DNA from: Sphingobacterium sp. UT-1RO-CII-1
GTDB lineage: Bacteria; Bacteroidota; Bacteroidia; Sphingobacteriales; Sphingobacteriaceae
Length of the DNA: 64,000 nt
Direction of reading: 5' to 3'
Assembly: GCF_026711005.1 (NCBI RefSeq)
Contig: NZ_JAPPVJ010000001.1
Coordinates: 744,001-808,000 of the forward strand
Shown: positions 45,292 through 54,600 of the stretch, piece after piece
Layout: every line of letters begins with the position of its first letter
Numbering within the stretch: position 1 is the first letter of the stretch
Translations under genes and position numbers: made by a program
The notes under the pieces: model-generated
What the model was told of the DNA's origin: nothing
What the model saw: the letters and a program-made list of their open reading frames with translations, nothing else
The model's database searches: none

Positions 45292-46227
45292 ATGAAAATA
45301 GTCAGCGGCTTAAGATATACCATAGTATTACTTTTCATTACTGTGAGTACAACAACAAATATAAAGGCACAACAGGACCTACATAGATATGATCCTCCCT
45401 GGAACACTCCACCCAAATCGTCAGTTGAGTTTACCATTAAGGGTATTAACAACGTACCTGATTTATACGGAGATATAGTCGATCCCCAGTTAGTTGTGTT
45501 CTTTGCGGGCAACCAATTCATGTGTATCGATGACCTATTAGAAGGATTTAAAAAAAGGCATCCACACATAGAACGCATTTTTGCAGAAACATTGCCTCCA
45601 GGTATACTAGCCAAACAAATTGAAGGCGAGTCATTGACTATAGGGAATTTAAGAATCACACACAAACCTGATGTATATACAGCAGGTAAATCCCGAATAG
45701 ACTCTATGGCGAATCGCTTTAGTCGTATAGAAACTTATGCTTATAACAAACTCAGCTTAATGGTTCCAAAAGGAAATCCAAAAAAAATAAAAAGCTTAGC
45801 TGATCTACAAAGTAAGAAAGTAAGAGTTAGCATGCCTAATCCTGTATGGGAAGGCATTGGCCGGCAGATAGAAGTAGCTTACAAAAAAGCAGGCGGAGAA
45901 GCCTTACATCAGACCGTAATGCAAAAAAAAGTAACGGACGGATCTACGTTCTTAACACGTATACACCACAGGGAGAGCCCCTTAAGAATACTCCTTGGAA
46001 ATAGTGACGTTGCCCCCGTATGGACTTCGGAAGTCGTCTATCAAAAAATGATCGGCAACCCAGTTGAAGAAGTAGAAGTTCCTCAGGAGCATAATATCAA
46101 ATCGACATATCGGGCAGGTAGACTAAAAAATGCACCAAGACCAGAGGCTGCTGACTTATTTATAGAATACCTCATTTCTGACGAAGCCAAAGCAATTTAT
46201 AAAAAATATGGGTTTGAAATTGATTAG
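45292..46227 (+). CDS. Exported substrate-binding protein, ModA/sulfate-binding-like, orphan
   Basis: 311 residues with a signal peptide (cleavage near IKAQQ). The body has the type-2 periplasmic binding fold as in ModA and sulfate-binding proteins: LVVFFAGNQFMCIDDLLEGFKKRHPHIE, DVYTAGKSRIDSMANRF, LSLMVPKGNPKKIKSLADLQ, VSMPNPVWEGIGRQIEVAYKK, and ADLFIEYLISDEAKAIYKKYGFEID at the C-terminus. No ABC permease or ATPase gene accompanies it, so it may bind an oxyanion for a partner transporter (TauE, YeiH) or act as a sensor. It lies between the DsrE and LysR genes, within the sulfur cluster. Confidence 0.75.
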   Translation: MKIVSGLRYTIVLLFITVSTTTNIKAQQDLHRYDPPWNTPPKSSVEFTIKGINNVPDLYGDIVDPQLVVFFAGNQFMCIDDLLEGFKKRHPHIERIFAETLPPGILAKQIEGESLTIGNLRITHKPDVYTAGKSRIDSMANRFSRIETYAYNKLSLMVPKGNPKKIKSLADLQSKKVRVSMPNPVWEGIGRQIEVAYKKAGGEALHQTVMQKKVTDGSTFLTRIHHRESPLRILLGNSDVAPVWTSEVVYQKMIGNPVEEVEVPQEHNIKSTYRAGRLKNAPRPEAADLFIEYLISDEAKAIYKKYGFEID

Positions 46228-46256
46228 CAACCTATTCATAATTTTTAGTAAAATTG

Positions 46257-47186
46257 ATGATGATAAATGTTGATTTCAAAATATTAGTTTTTATATCGGC
46301 TGCACGACATCTTAATTTTACAAGGGCGGCAAAGGAGATGAATGTCTCCCAACCTGCTGTTAGTAAAAACATTCAAGAGTTAGAAATACAAGCAGGGCGC
46401 AACCTATTTGAGCGAAGGGGCCATACTTTAATTCTTACTAAAGCAGGGCGTTTGCTTCTCAACCATGCTACTAGACTGACGTCAGTTTATGAGGATTTAA
46501 ATTGCGAGCTAGCCATGCTAGATGGCGTACTTTCCGGCGAACTGAGATTAGGGGCCAGTACGACATTATCGCACTTTATATTACCTGAAATATTAGCATC
46601 GTTTCACCTAAGCTTTCCAAACATAGGTATAAAAGTGCTCCACGGGAACTCTAGACAAATAGAAGATTTACTCCTAGATCAAACTATTGATCTAGGAGTT
46701 GTAGAGGGCTTATCGGATAATTTATCCATGAAATACGAAACCTTTGTTAAAGACGAAGTAGTATTGGTTACACGAGCCGGCAACCCCAAAATAATTGGGA
46801 AGGATAGTGTTTTACCAGAAGACCTCCTAGAATTTGAATATATCTTTAGGGAACAGGGATCGGGAACAAATGAAGTTATTTACAAAGCTTTTACTGAAGC
46901 CGGTATCGATTGGAGAGGACTTTACGCGAAGGTATATTTAGCCAGTACAGAAAGTATAAAAAACTTTTTATTAAAAACAGACTGTTTCTCGTTTCTCTCT
47001 ATTCATGCTATTGCTAAAGAATTAAAAAGTGGCGAACTTGAAATTGTCGAAGTAGAGAACTTTAACATGGAGAGAAACTTCTATTTTGTTCGTCCACATG
47101 GTGTCATCGGGCACCTACCAGAAGCTTTTAGAAAATTTGCATATCAGCATTTTTCCAAAAATGGACTTTTCCATTCGGACGGCTGA
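46257..47186 (+). CDS. LysR family transcriptional regulator
   Basis: 309 residues from the ATG at 46257. The in-frame TTG at 46254 is unlikely and a second ATG at 46260 is possible. The N-terminal HTH is AARHLNFTRAAKEMNVSQPAVSKNIQELE (about 15-45), followed by a two-subdomain effector part: GELRLGASTTLSHFILPEIL, DLGVVEGLSD, and LLKTDCFSFLSIHAIAKELKSG. It resembles CysB/CysL/YeiE-type regulators by eye. Because it lies between the binding-protein gene and two sulfur-transport genes, I infer that it senses sulfite, sulfate or thiosulfate and activates this cluster. A LysR-type dyad lies before the TsdA-like gene. Confidence 0.88.
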   Translation: MMINVDFKILVFISAARHLNFTRAAKEMNVSQPAVSKNIQELEIQAGRNLFERRGHTLILTKAGRLLLNHATRLTSVYEDLNCELAMLDGVLSGELRLGASTTLSHFILPEILASFHLSFPNIGIKVLHGNSRQIEDLLLDQTIDLGVVEGLSDNLSMKYETFVKDEVVLVTRAGNPKIIGKDSVLPEDLLEFEYIFREQGSGTNEVIYKAFTEAGIDWRGLYAKVYLASTESIKNFLLKTDCFSFLSIHAIAKELKSGELEIVEVENFNMERNFYFVRPHGVIGHLPEAFRKFAYQHFSKNGLFHSDG

Positions 47187-47213
47187 TCTATCACGCTATA
47201 CGCACTTATCATT

Positions 47214-48020
47214 ATGGAATTAATAGGCCTATTTCTATGGGTAATAATCGGTATTCTTTTTGGTTTAATGGGAGCAGGAGGAAGTATCCTTACCCTACCC
47301 ATCCTCGTGTATTTATTTCGTATCGATGTTTCCACAGCAACAACATACTCATTATTCATTGTTGGATCCATCAGCCTAATTGGCTCATTATCTTACATAA
47401 ATCAAGGTTTTTTTAATAAAAAAGCCGCTATCGACTTCGGGATTCCCTCGCTAATTTCAGTGGTAATAACTAAAATATTTATTGCACCGATTATCCCAGA
47501 TATTCTTTTTCGTATAGGCAATATGCTATTTACAAAAGACACTTTTCTCATGTGTCTTTTGGCACTTATTATGCTCACATCTTCTTATCGTATTGTAAGT
47601 CATCGAGCAAAACATCATCAAAACTCAAACATCAACAACAATTCTAATCAAAATATATTACTAACAATTAACGGCATAGTTGTAGGGTTTCTTAGCGCAA
47701 TGATTGGTGTAGGAGGCGGCTTTCTCATCATTCCTGCACTCATAGTTTTCTGCAAACTAGATATAAAACAAGCTGTAGGCACTTCGTTGGCTATTATAGC
47801 CATCCAGTCTATCGTTGGCTTCATAAGCGATTATTTCTCTCATCACGTTGATTGGTCATTAATTATTCCTATTACAGCTGTCGCATCAATAGGCGTTATA
47901 CTTGGCTCTTTATTATCAAAAAGAGTAAATGCTGAAAAATTAAAAGTAGCTTTGGGCTGGTTTATTGGCTTAACTGCTTTTTGCATCATTGCTGAAGAAA
48001 CCATTTTAAAAATTATGTAA
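47214..48020 (+). CDS. Sulfite exporter TauE/SafE family protein
   Basis: 268 residues, 8 likely membrane helices. The two repeat signatures of the family are visible: GILFGLMGAGGSILTLPILVYL at the N-terminus and GIVVGFLSAMIGVGGGFLIIPALIVF in the second half, plus QAVGTSLAIIAIQSIVGF. The family exports sulfite, sulfoacetate or related anions. It starts 27 bp after the LysR stop and precedes the YeiH gene by 43 bp. In context it is likely to remove sulfite produced by sulfur oxidation or desulfonation. Confidence 0.88.
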   Translation: MELIGLFLWVIIGILFGLMGAGGSILTLPILVYLFRIDVSTATTYSLFIVGSISLIGSLSYINQGFFNKKAAIDFGIPSLISVVITKIFIAPIIPDILFRIGNMLFTKDTFLMCLLALIMLTSSYRIVSHRAKHHQNSNINNNSNQNILLTINGIVVGFLSAMIGVGGGFLIIPALIVFCKLDIKQAVGTSLAIIAIQSIVGFISDYFSHHVDWSLIIPITAVASIGVILGSLLSKRVNAEKLKVALGWFIGLTAFCIIAEETILKIM

Positions 48021-48063
48021 ATAACACTCTTTATTTTTTCAATTGTTAACAATAAGCACCTAA

Positions 48064-49332
48064 ATGAATACACCAAAAACATCAAATTTTAAGTTACAAA
48101 TCACCGAAGATTGGACTGTAGTCATCCTTGGTTTTATCTTAATCGGGTTAGCCGTTTCAGGCTTCCCAATCACTATTCCTACATATACATGGGAAGGGTT
48201 AAATGATTTTTCACGAATCTTATCCATCAACAACCTTTCTAATATTATTCAACAGTTTTTACTAGTTTATACGATCGTTATTTTCGGGAATATACTCATG
48301 GGCAAGCCCATCATACATGCCGCCAAAAGTTTTCCTATAGTCTTTATCCTAACTGTCTGCGCCTTATTCATTTCGGGCAATACATTTCTTAAGGACATAG
48401 GTTTAGAAGCGGTTATATTCAGCTTATTACTAGGTCTAATCTTAGGCAATTTCTTTAAATTACCTGCTTGGCTCCGTAATTCTCTTCAAGCAGAAGTTTT
48501 CGTAAAAATCGGACTAGTTCTATTAGGCACCAGCGTCATATTTTCGGATATAGTTCAAGCAGGCACACTTGGTCTTGTCCAATCGCTGATCGTGGTTCTT
48601 TCGGTTTGGTATTTTGCATTTTGGCTATGTAAAAAATGGAAAATAGACGAAGAACTTACAATGATGATTTCAAGTGCTGTTTCTATATGTGGTGTATCTG
48701 CTGCCATAGCAACTTCTGGAGCTATTAAAGGAGACTCAAAAAAACTGTCATATGTGGTCTCTATGGTACTGATAACTGCAATTCCAATGATGCTAGGGAT
48801 GCCCTATCTAGCTAAAGCAATGGGGCTTTCGCAAGAGGTTACAGGAGCATGGCTTGGAGGTAGCATAGACACCTCTGGTGCTGTGGTAGCATCCGGCAGC
48901 TTAGTGGGTGATAAAGCACTTGAAATAAGCACAATTGTCAAATTTTCTCAAAATGTGCTTCTAGGTGTTGCTGCCTTGGCAATCTCGATTTACTGGACCT
49001 ATCGGGGTGCACCTAAAGGAAGCCATATCGAAAAACCAAGTCTCAGAATTATTTGGGAACGTTTCCCAAAATTTGTTTTGGGTTTTATAGCAGCATCTGT
49101 TATTTTCTCTTTTTTCCTAGCTCCTGAGGTCGTCAGTACTGCTAAAAGTGGAATCAAAGAAATCCAGGTTGTTTGGTTTGCATTGGCTTTTACAAGTATT
49201 GGCATGGAAACCAACTTTAAAGATCTTATAAGTAACAATAGTTTAAAGCCCTTTTTAGCTTTCACAGTAGCACAATTATTCAATGTAATAATAACGCTCT
49301 TTATTGCCCTATGGTTATTTGGAAGTATGTAA
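48064..49332 (+). CDS. YeiH family membrane protein (UPF0324, putative sulfate exporter)
   Basis: 422 residues with about 10 membrane helices. YeiH pattern: EVFVKIGLVLLGTSVIFSDIVQAG, MMISSAVSICGVSAAIATSGAIKGD, GAWLGGSIDTSGAVVASGSLVGDKALEIS and ALAFTSIGMETNFKDLI. In E. coli yeiH lies beside the LysR-type yeiE, which is tied to sulfite stress, so this cluster has the same partner types. It was proposed as a sulfate exporter, unproven. It is the last gene of the cluster and is followed 27 bp later by a terminator hairpin. Confidence 0.88.
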   Translation: MNTPKTSNFKLQITEDWTVVILGFILIGLAVSGFPITIPTYTWEGLNDFSRILSINNLSNIIQQFLLVYTIVIFGNILMGKPIIHAAKSFPIVFILTVCALFISGNTFLKDIGLEAVIFSLLLGLILGNFFKLPAWLRNSLQAEVFVKIGLVLLGTSVIFSDIVQAGTLGLVQSLIVVLSVWYFAFWLCKKWKIDEELTMMISSAVSICGVSAAIATSGAIKGDSKKLSYVVSMVLITAIPMMLGMPYLAKAMGLSQEVTGAWLGGSIDTSGAVVASGSLVGDKALEISTIVKFSQNVLLGVAALAISIYWTYRGAPKGSHIEKPSLRIIWERFPKFVLGFIAASVIFSFFLAPEVVSTAKSGIKEIQVVWFALAFTSIGMETNFKDLISNNSLKPFLAFTVAQLFNVIITLFIALWLFGSM

Positions 49333-49358
49333 AGAAATGATAGTAATTAAAAATAAGC

Positions 49359-49391
49359 AGAGGGTTGTCATATAGGTGATAACCCTCTTTT
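49359..49391 (+). terminator. Intrinsic terminator of the sulfur cluster
   Basis: A 12-bp stem with one G-U pair (49359-49370 with 49377-49388), loop TATAGG, followed by TTTT. It lies 27 bp after the YeiH stop. Confidence 0.85.
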
Positions 49392-49504
49392 GTATGAACA
49401 CCCTACAAAAAACTTACTATTAAATATTTCTTCGTCAAAGCGCCCATTAATTAGCCAGACAACTTAAAGCTGTGCTAGTAATTAAAAGTACCCCCGCTAC
49501 TTTT

Positions 49505-49523
49505 TCAATCGTTTTCGTAAATT
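49505..49523. repeat. 19-bp motif shared with the uxaC upstream region (copy 2)
   Basis: TCAATCGTTTTCGTAAATT, identical to 26200-26218, lies ~117 bp before the ECF sigma gene start. Confidence 0.5.
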
Positions 49524-49640
49524 GTTTTCTCACTCAATTGTTTTTTTTATACCTTGCCTAGCTTGAATAGCAGATTGTTTTATTTAAAAAAATATAAAGC
49601 AACTAAATTATGACCGTATAAGTTTTAATTCATTTCTAAA

Positions 49641-50198
49641 ATGGAAGTCAGCAACATTAAATCTCTGCAAAATGGTTGTCACGATACCTTTAGTGCGATA
49701 TTTGATACCCATTGGGATAAAGTTTATTATTACTTACTTACACGCACAAAAGATATTGATCATGCCATAGAACTAACCCAACAAGTTTTTATTAAACTTT
49801 GGAGATATAAAGACTCTTTATCTGAAGATATCCCTTTAGATAAACAGCTGTTTAGAAAAAGTAGACAGATTTATATCGATTGGCTACGTCAAGAAGCCAG
49901 AAAAAGAGAATACCTAATCGGCATTGATGAAACATATGACGTTCCACATCCAAGCGATGCGGAAAGTATATACTCACTAAAATACGACCTCGAAAAAGCC
50001 ATAGAAAGTCTTCCTAAAAAAAGAAAACAAATATTTGAACTCAAGCATATCTATGGTTACTCTTATAAAGAAATCGCAGAATACTTAGGAATATCCGTAA
50101 AAACAGTTGATAATCAACTACTAAAAGCAAACATTCAGCTCCGCAAGATCCTGAGCGCATCTATATGCATCGTTTTAGGTGAACATTTAATAAAATAA
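49641..50198 (+). CDS. ECF RNA polymerase sigma factor, FecI-like
   Basis: 185 residues. Sigma region 2: FSAIFDTHWDKVYYYLLTRTKDIDHAIELTQQVFIKLW. Region 4: ALESLPKKRKQIFELKHIYGYSYKEIAEYLGISVKTVDNQLLKA. It is an extracytoplasmic-function sigma factor of the Bacteroidota SusC-linked type. Together with the FecR gene 63 bp downstream it would switch on the susCD genes after a signal from the outer membrane receptor. The C-terminal residues ICIVLGEHLIK are unremarkable. Confidence 0.93.
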   Translation: MEVSNIKSLQNGCHDTFSAIFDTHWDKVYYYLLTRTKDIDHAIELTQQVFIKLWRYKDSLSEDIPLDKQLFRKSRQIYIDWLRQEARKREYLIGIDETYDVPHPSDAESIYSLKYDLEKAIESLPKKRKQIFELKHIYGYSYKEIAEYLGISVKTVDNQLLKANIQLRKILSASICIVLGEHLIK

Positions 50199-50261
50199 TT
50201 TTTTGAGTGAATAGGGGAAATTTACTTTCGTCACGTACATGCTATCAGAGAACCATAAAAA

Positions 50262-51584
50262 ATGGATAAAATAGCGTTAATAAATAAGTTTTTCCGTAAC
50301 CAGTGTAATGTTGCCGAAGCATCTGAAGCGTTCAAAATACTTCAGGATGATGCAAAATTACTTGATCTCGTCCTAAGTGAGAGCGAATGGGATGCTATTG
50401 ACCCAAAAAACTCTACTAATAAAGCTATAAAAGCCAACATATGGAATACTGTAGCTAAAGAAACTAAACCTGTTTATACTTTTAAAAAAATCTCAATAAT
50501 TTACTGGGCTGCCAGTATTATCATGCTACTAGGCATCAGTTTATTTATCAAACTAAACGAGTTTTCTCCTTCAGACAAAATAGTTAAAACTACACATACG
50601 AGCATAAAGCATAGCACATTAGCAAACACCTCAGACCATACTCAATATTACTGTTTAATTGATGGCTCAGAAGTTATACTTCACCCCAAATCTCAAATCA
50701 CATACGTCGAGAATTTCAAAAATAACAGAAACATACACCTGACAGGCAAGGCTATATTTAAAGTTGCAAAAGACAGCTTGCATCCCTTTGTTGTTCATTC
50801 TGGAATGATTTCAACGACAGCGTTAGGAACAGAGTTTTTAGTGGATTATTCACACCCAAAAATTAACATAAAGTTATTTGAAGGTAAAGTTCTTGTTCAG
50901 TCAACCCTTCCGCGCACAAACATGAAAGAAATCACCCTTACACCAGGAGAACAATGCTTTGTAGATGTTCGTACTGCGCACATCCTTGTAGGTAAAATAA
51001 ACACGAAAAAAGAAGCCCCAATCGTTCCTACTCCTCAAATAAATAAAGCAAAACATATAATCTCGTTTACTTTCTTTAAGAGCTCTTTGACCGAAATATT
51101 CTCTCAGATAGAAAGTGAGTATAATATACGTATCAAATATTTAGACACAGATATTCACGATAAATACTTTACCGGCACGTTCACTGAAGAAGAGTCTCTT
51201 GAAAGTATTTTACAGACTATAACTAGAATAAACGGTTTGGATATTAAAATTAACCCCACAGATATTAACATCTTTAAAAATCAAGAATTAACTAAACCTA
51301 CAAGCGAAACAATAGATACAGACCCTGAAGATATTCTCCCCTATAATGAACAGATCTTCTTTAATCAAGTTTCATTAAAGCAGCTATTTACAATACTAGA
51401 ACACAGATATCAAACAAAAATACTTTTCGATCCAAAAGACATTGAAAACAAATTCTTTACAGGAGAAGTATCTCCTGACAATGATTTATCTAAATTTTTA
51501 TTATTAATAACCCAAATGAACGGACTTAAACTTTCGGAGACGTCCAATGCGTTTAGAGTCACCACTAACACAAATTCACAGTAA
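50262..51584 (+). CDS. FecR family anti-sigma factor with duplicated DUF4974 domain
   Basis: 440 residues. A cytosolic N-terminus (1-76), one membrane helix (77-96) and the FecR domain (~125-218; GSEVILHPKSQITYVENF, ALGTEFLVDY and FEGKVLVQS) are followed by two copies of the DUF4974 domain: about 267-332 and 365-430. Each has the pattern (F)FTG...L...L..I...NGL (KYFTGTFTEEESLESILQTI and KFFTGEVSPDNDLSKFLLLI). FecR proteins of this family usually carry one such domain and are about 320-400 residues long. It holds or hands over the sigma factor in response to the SusC protein. Confidence 0.9.
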   Translation: MDKIALINKFFRNQCNVAEASEAFKILQDDAKLLDLVLSESEWDAIDPKNSTNKAIKANIWNTVAKETKPVYTFKKISIIYWAASIIMLLGISLFIKLNEFSPSDKIVKTTHTSIKHSTLANTSDHTQYYCLIDGSEVILHPKSQITYVENFKNNRNIHLTGKAIFKVAKDSLHPFVVHSGMISTTALGTEFLVDYSHPKINIKLFEGKVLVQSTLPRTNMKEITLTPGEQCFVDVRTAHILVGKINTKKEAPIVPTPQINKAKHIISFTFFKSSLTEIFSQIESEYNIRIKYLDTDIHDKYFTGTFTEEESLESILQTITRINGLDIKINPTDINIFKNQELTKPTSETIDTDPEDILPYNEQIFFNQVSLKQLFTILEHRYQTKILFDPKDIENKFFTGEVSPDNDLSKFLLLITQMNGLKLSETSNAFRVTTNTNSQ

Positions 51585-51602
51585 AAGCTTAAAATAACAA
51601 TT

Positions 51603-54600
51603 ATGAACACGAAAATGAAAACGCTCCGAATTTATGGAGTTGGATTCCTATTGCTATTTTTTCTGCTTGACAAAGCCTATGCTCAACAAGCAAGCAAAGT
51701 AACAGGAACAGTTTTAGACCAATTTATGGCACCCCTAACAGGCGTTACTGTCACTGCGGTCAATAAACTAGACTCTACACAAAAAACTACGGTTTCTACC
51801 GACAGTAATGGTCTCTTTATCTTTAGTCAGCTAAAAACAAACCAGCCCTATGTATTCAACTTTTCACATATAGGTTATAATGCGCAAACCATAAGGGATT
51901 TTATACTCAAAGATGGGGAAAACAACTCCATTATGATCAAAATGATTGCAGAAGATAACAGTTTAGATGAAGTTGTAGTCGTCGGCTATGGTACCGCCAG
52001 AAAACGAGACCTTACAGGCGCCGTCACAAAAGTAGACTTAGAAAAGCAAGGAGATTTAGCGAATACAAACGTTTTACAATCATTAAAAGGCGCTGTACCA
52101 GGACTTAATATAGGAGCAACAAACTCTGCCGGCGGAACGCCATCAGTAAGTATCAGAGGTCAAAATACCTTATCCACCGACGCTGGAGAAAACGCTCCAC
52201 TAATCGTAGTAGATGGTATCATTTATAGAGGGAGTATTGCAGATATAAACCCATCCAACATTGAATCTGTTGAAATTTTAAAGGATGCCAGTGCCGCATC
52301 CATTTATGGCTCTCAGGCGTCTAATGGTGTGTTTTTAATTACAACAAAAAAGGGCGTAAACACAGGAAAACCTGTTATTTCTTACCATGGCCAATACGCT
52401 ATCGAAACACCGGCAAAAGAAATGAAACCATTACAAGGCGAGGCGTATAGGTCATTCCTAAAAGATGTCTTTTGGGATCAATACTATTTGGCCCCAGATT
52501 ATATCAATGAGAATCCAAAATTTGATATCGAAAACAGCTTAAAAACCGCAGCAATGCGCGAAGGTTATCTTAATGGTACAGACAACAATTGGTATGAAGC
52601 TTTTACAGGAAACGGTTCTCTTAACAATCATAATTTGAGTATTTCTGGTAGAAACGACAATGCTGGCTACTTCATTTCCAGCGGATTAACAGATCAAGAC
52701 GGATTTATTAAAAACGATCGGTACAAACGCTATGATGTTCGTGCGAACCTCGACTTCACCATAACAGATTGGTTAAATATAGGTACCGAATCCTTCATGG
52801 CCTCTACAAACCGCCCGTCAAAAGTGCCCTCCTACGGAAACATATATCATATGCAGCCTTTTGCACCTGTATATGATAGCAACAATGAATATGTATTGCA
52901 ACCAGATGCTTTAAGCTTAAACCCATATTTAGAGTCTCAGATTGACTACGATTACCGTCAAATTAACCTATTCGGAAACTTTCATGCCGATATTAAAATA
53001 AAACAATTAAAAGGTTTTAACTACCGTGTCAATTACTCCCACAACTACCGGACGGTACATACCAACCAGTTCAACCCGTGGGGAGCTAACTTTACAGGTG
53101 CTGGCAGTAAAGAGAACAATATAGGCTATGATTGGAGTTTAGATAATATCTTCTCCTATTCAAACAAATTTGGCACAAGTCACCGAATAGATTTTACTGG
53201 TGTATACGGCGTCGAGAAAAGAATGCTCGACAATACTTATGCAGGAGCAGAGAACTTTGAGAATGACATCTTAGGCTACCACTACCTAGAAGGAGGTAGT
53301 GCCGACCAGCGTATAGTTACCTCTTCTAGAGAAATCGAAAACAGTCTTTATATGATGGGCAGATTGTTCTACAGCTTTAAAGACAAATATATGCTTACAG
53401 GGACAGTCCGGAGAGATGGATTCTCCGGCTTTGGTTCTAGCAAAAAAATAGGTGTTTTCCCTTCATTAGCGTTAGGTTGGGTAGTAAGTGATGAAGATTT
53501 TTTTCCGGCCAAAGACATTATCAACTACTTTAAACTAAGGGGCTCTTACGGCACTACGGCCAGACGCGCAGTTTCAAGATACCAAACATTAGCCCGAATC
53601 AAGTCTGAGCCTTCCCGCGTTTGGGGAGATGGCGGTACACCTGCCCTTGGTCAATTTATAAATTCGCTAGCCAATGATCAATTAAGCTGGGAATCAACCA
53701 CCGGTATTAACTTAGGTTTAGATTTCTCCTTGCTGAACTCTAGAATTTCAGGAAATTTCGAATATTACAAGAATAACACAAAAGATATCCTTTATTCTAT
53801 ACAACTACCTTACCTTACTGGATTTGGCAACATTATGACAAATATTGGTAAAGTTAAAAACCATGGTTTTGAATTTACCTTAAATGGAAAAGTAATTGAA
53901 AATAAAGACTTCACTTGGGACGCCTCGGTCAACTTCTCTGCCTATAGAAATAGTATTGTTTCTATTCTTGGGAGAGATATGAACGGCGACGGTCGAGAGG
54001 ATGATCTAACAGCTAACAATTTATTTATCGGACACCCACAAAACGTTATTTACGGCTATGAAGTTATCGGAATGTGGCAGTTAGAAGATCAAGATGCTGG
54101 CCGAATTCCAACCGGTTTCTTCCCTGGAACCTACAAGTTAAACGACTTAAATGGTGATAACATCATTTCAGCAGCTGACGACCGAAAAATATTAGGTTAT
54201 GGGGATCCAGCTTACCGATTAGGCTTTGGTTCTACCTTTAAATACAAAGACTTCTCTTTATACTTATTTGTAAACAGCATTCAAGGCGGAAGTAAATATT
54301 ATTACGGAAAATCAGCACCGGAAAATCAGCATAATTTTTCAAAACGAGATCAATTGTCTTATGCTAATGCTATGGGCTGGGACTACTGGACACCACATAA
54401 TCCAGACGCCAAATATCGCAGACTTGACGTAGGTTCAAGTTATGGCGGGCAACCCATTATGCAACGCAATTTTGTTCGCCTTCAAGATCTTTCACTCTCT
54501 TATAAACTCAATGACCGCCTATCTAATAGACTCGGTGTTTCTAAAGCACGGGTATTTGTGAGTGGCAAAAACTTACTCACGATCACAAAATGGGATGGTC

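Larger units (their letters stand above)
49333..49640. other. Intergenic region before the polysaccharide utilisation locus
   Basis: 308 bp without a gene. It contains the terminator at 49359-49391 and the 19-bp motif at 49505-49523. No clear TAnnTTTG box is seen before the sigma factor gene, which may depend on another promoter type. Confidence 0.5.

Noticed and set aside
45282..45665. 127-residue minus-strand frame over the binding-protein start
   Set aside because: It is antisense to a well-supported exported binding protein and has no motif.
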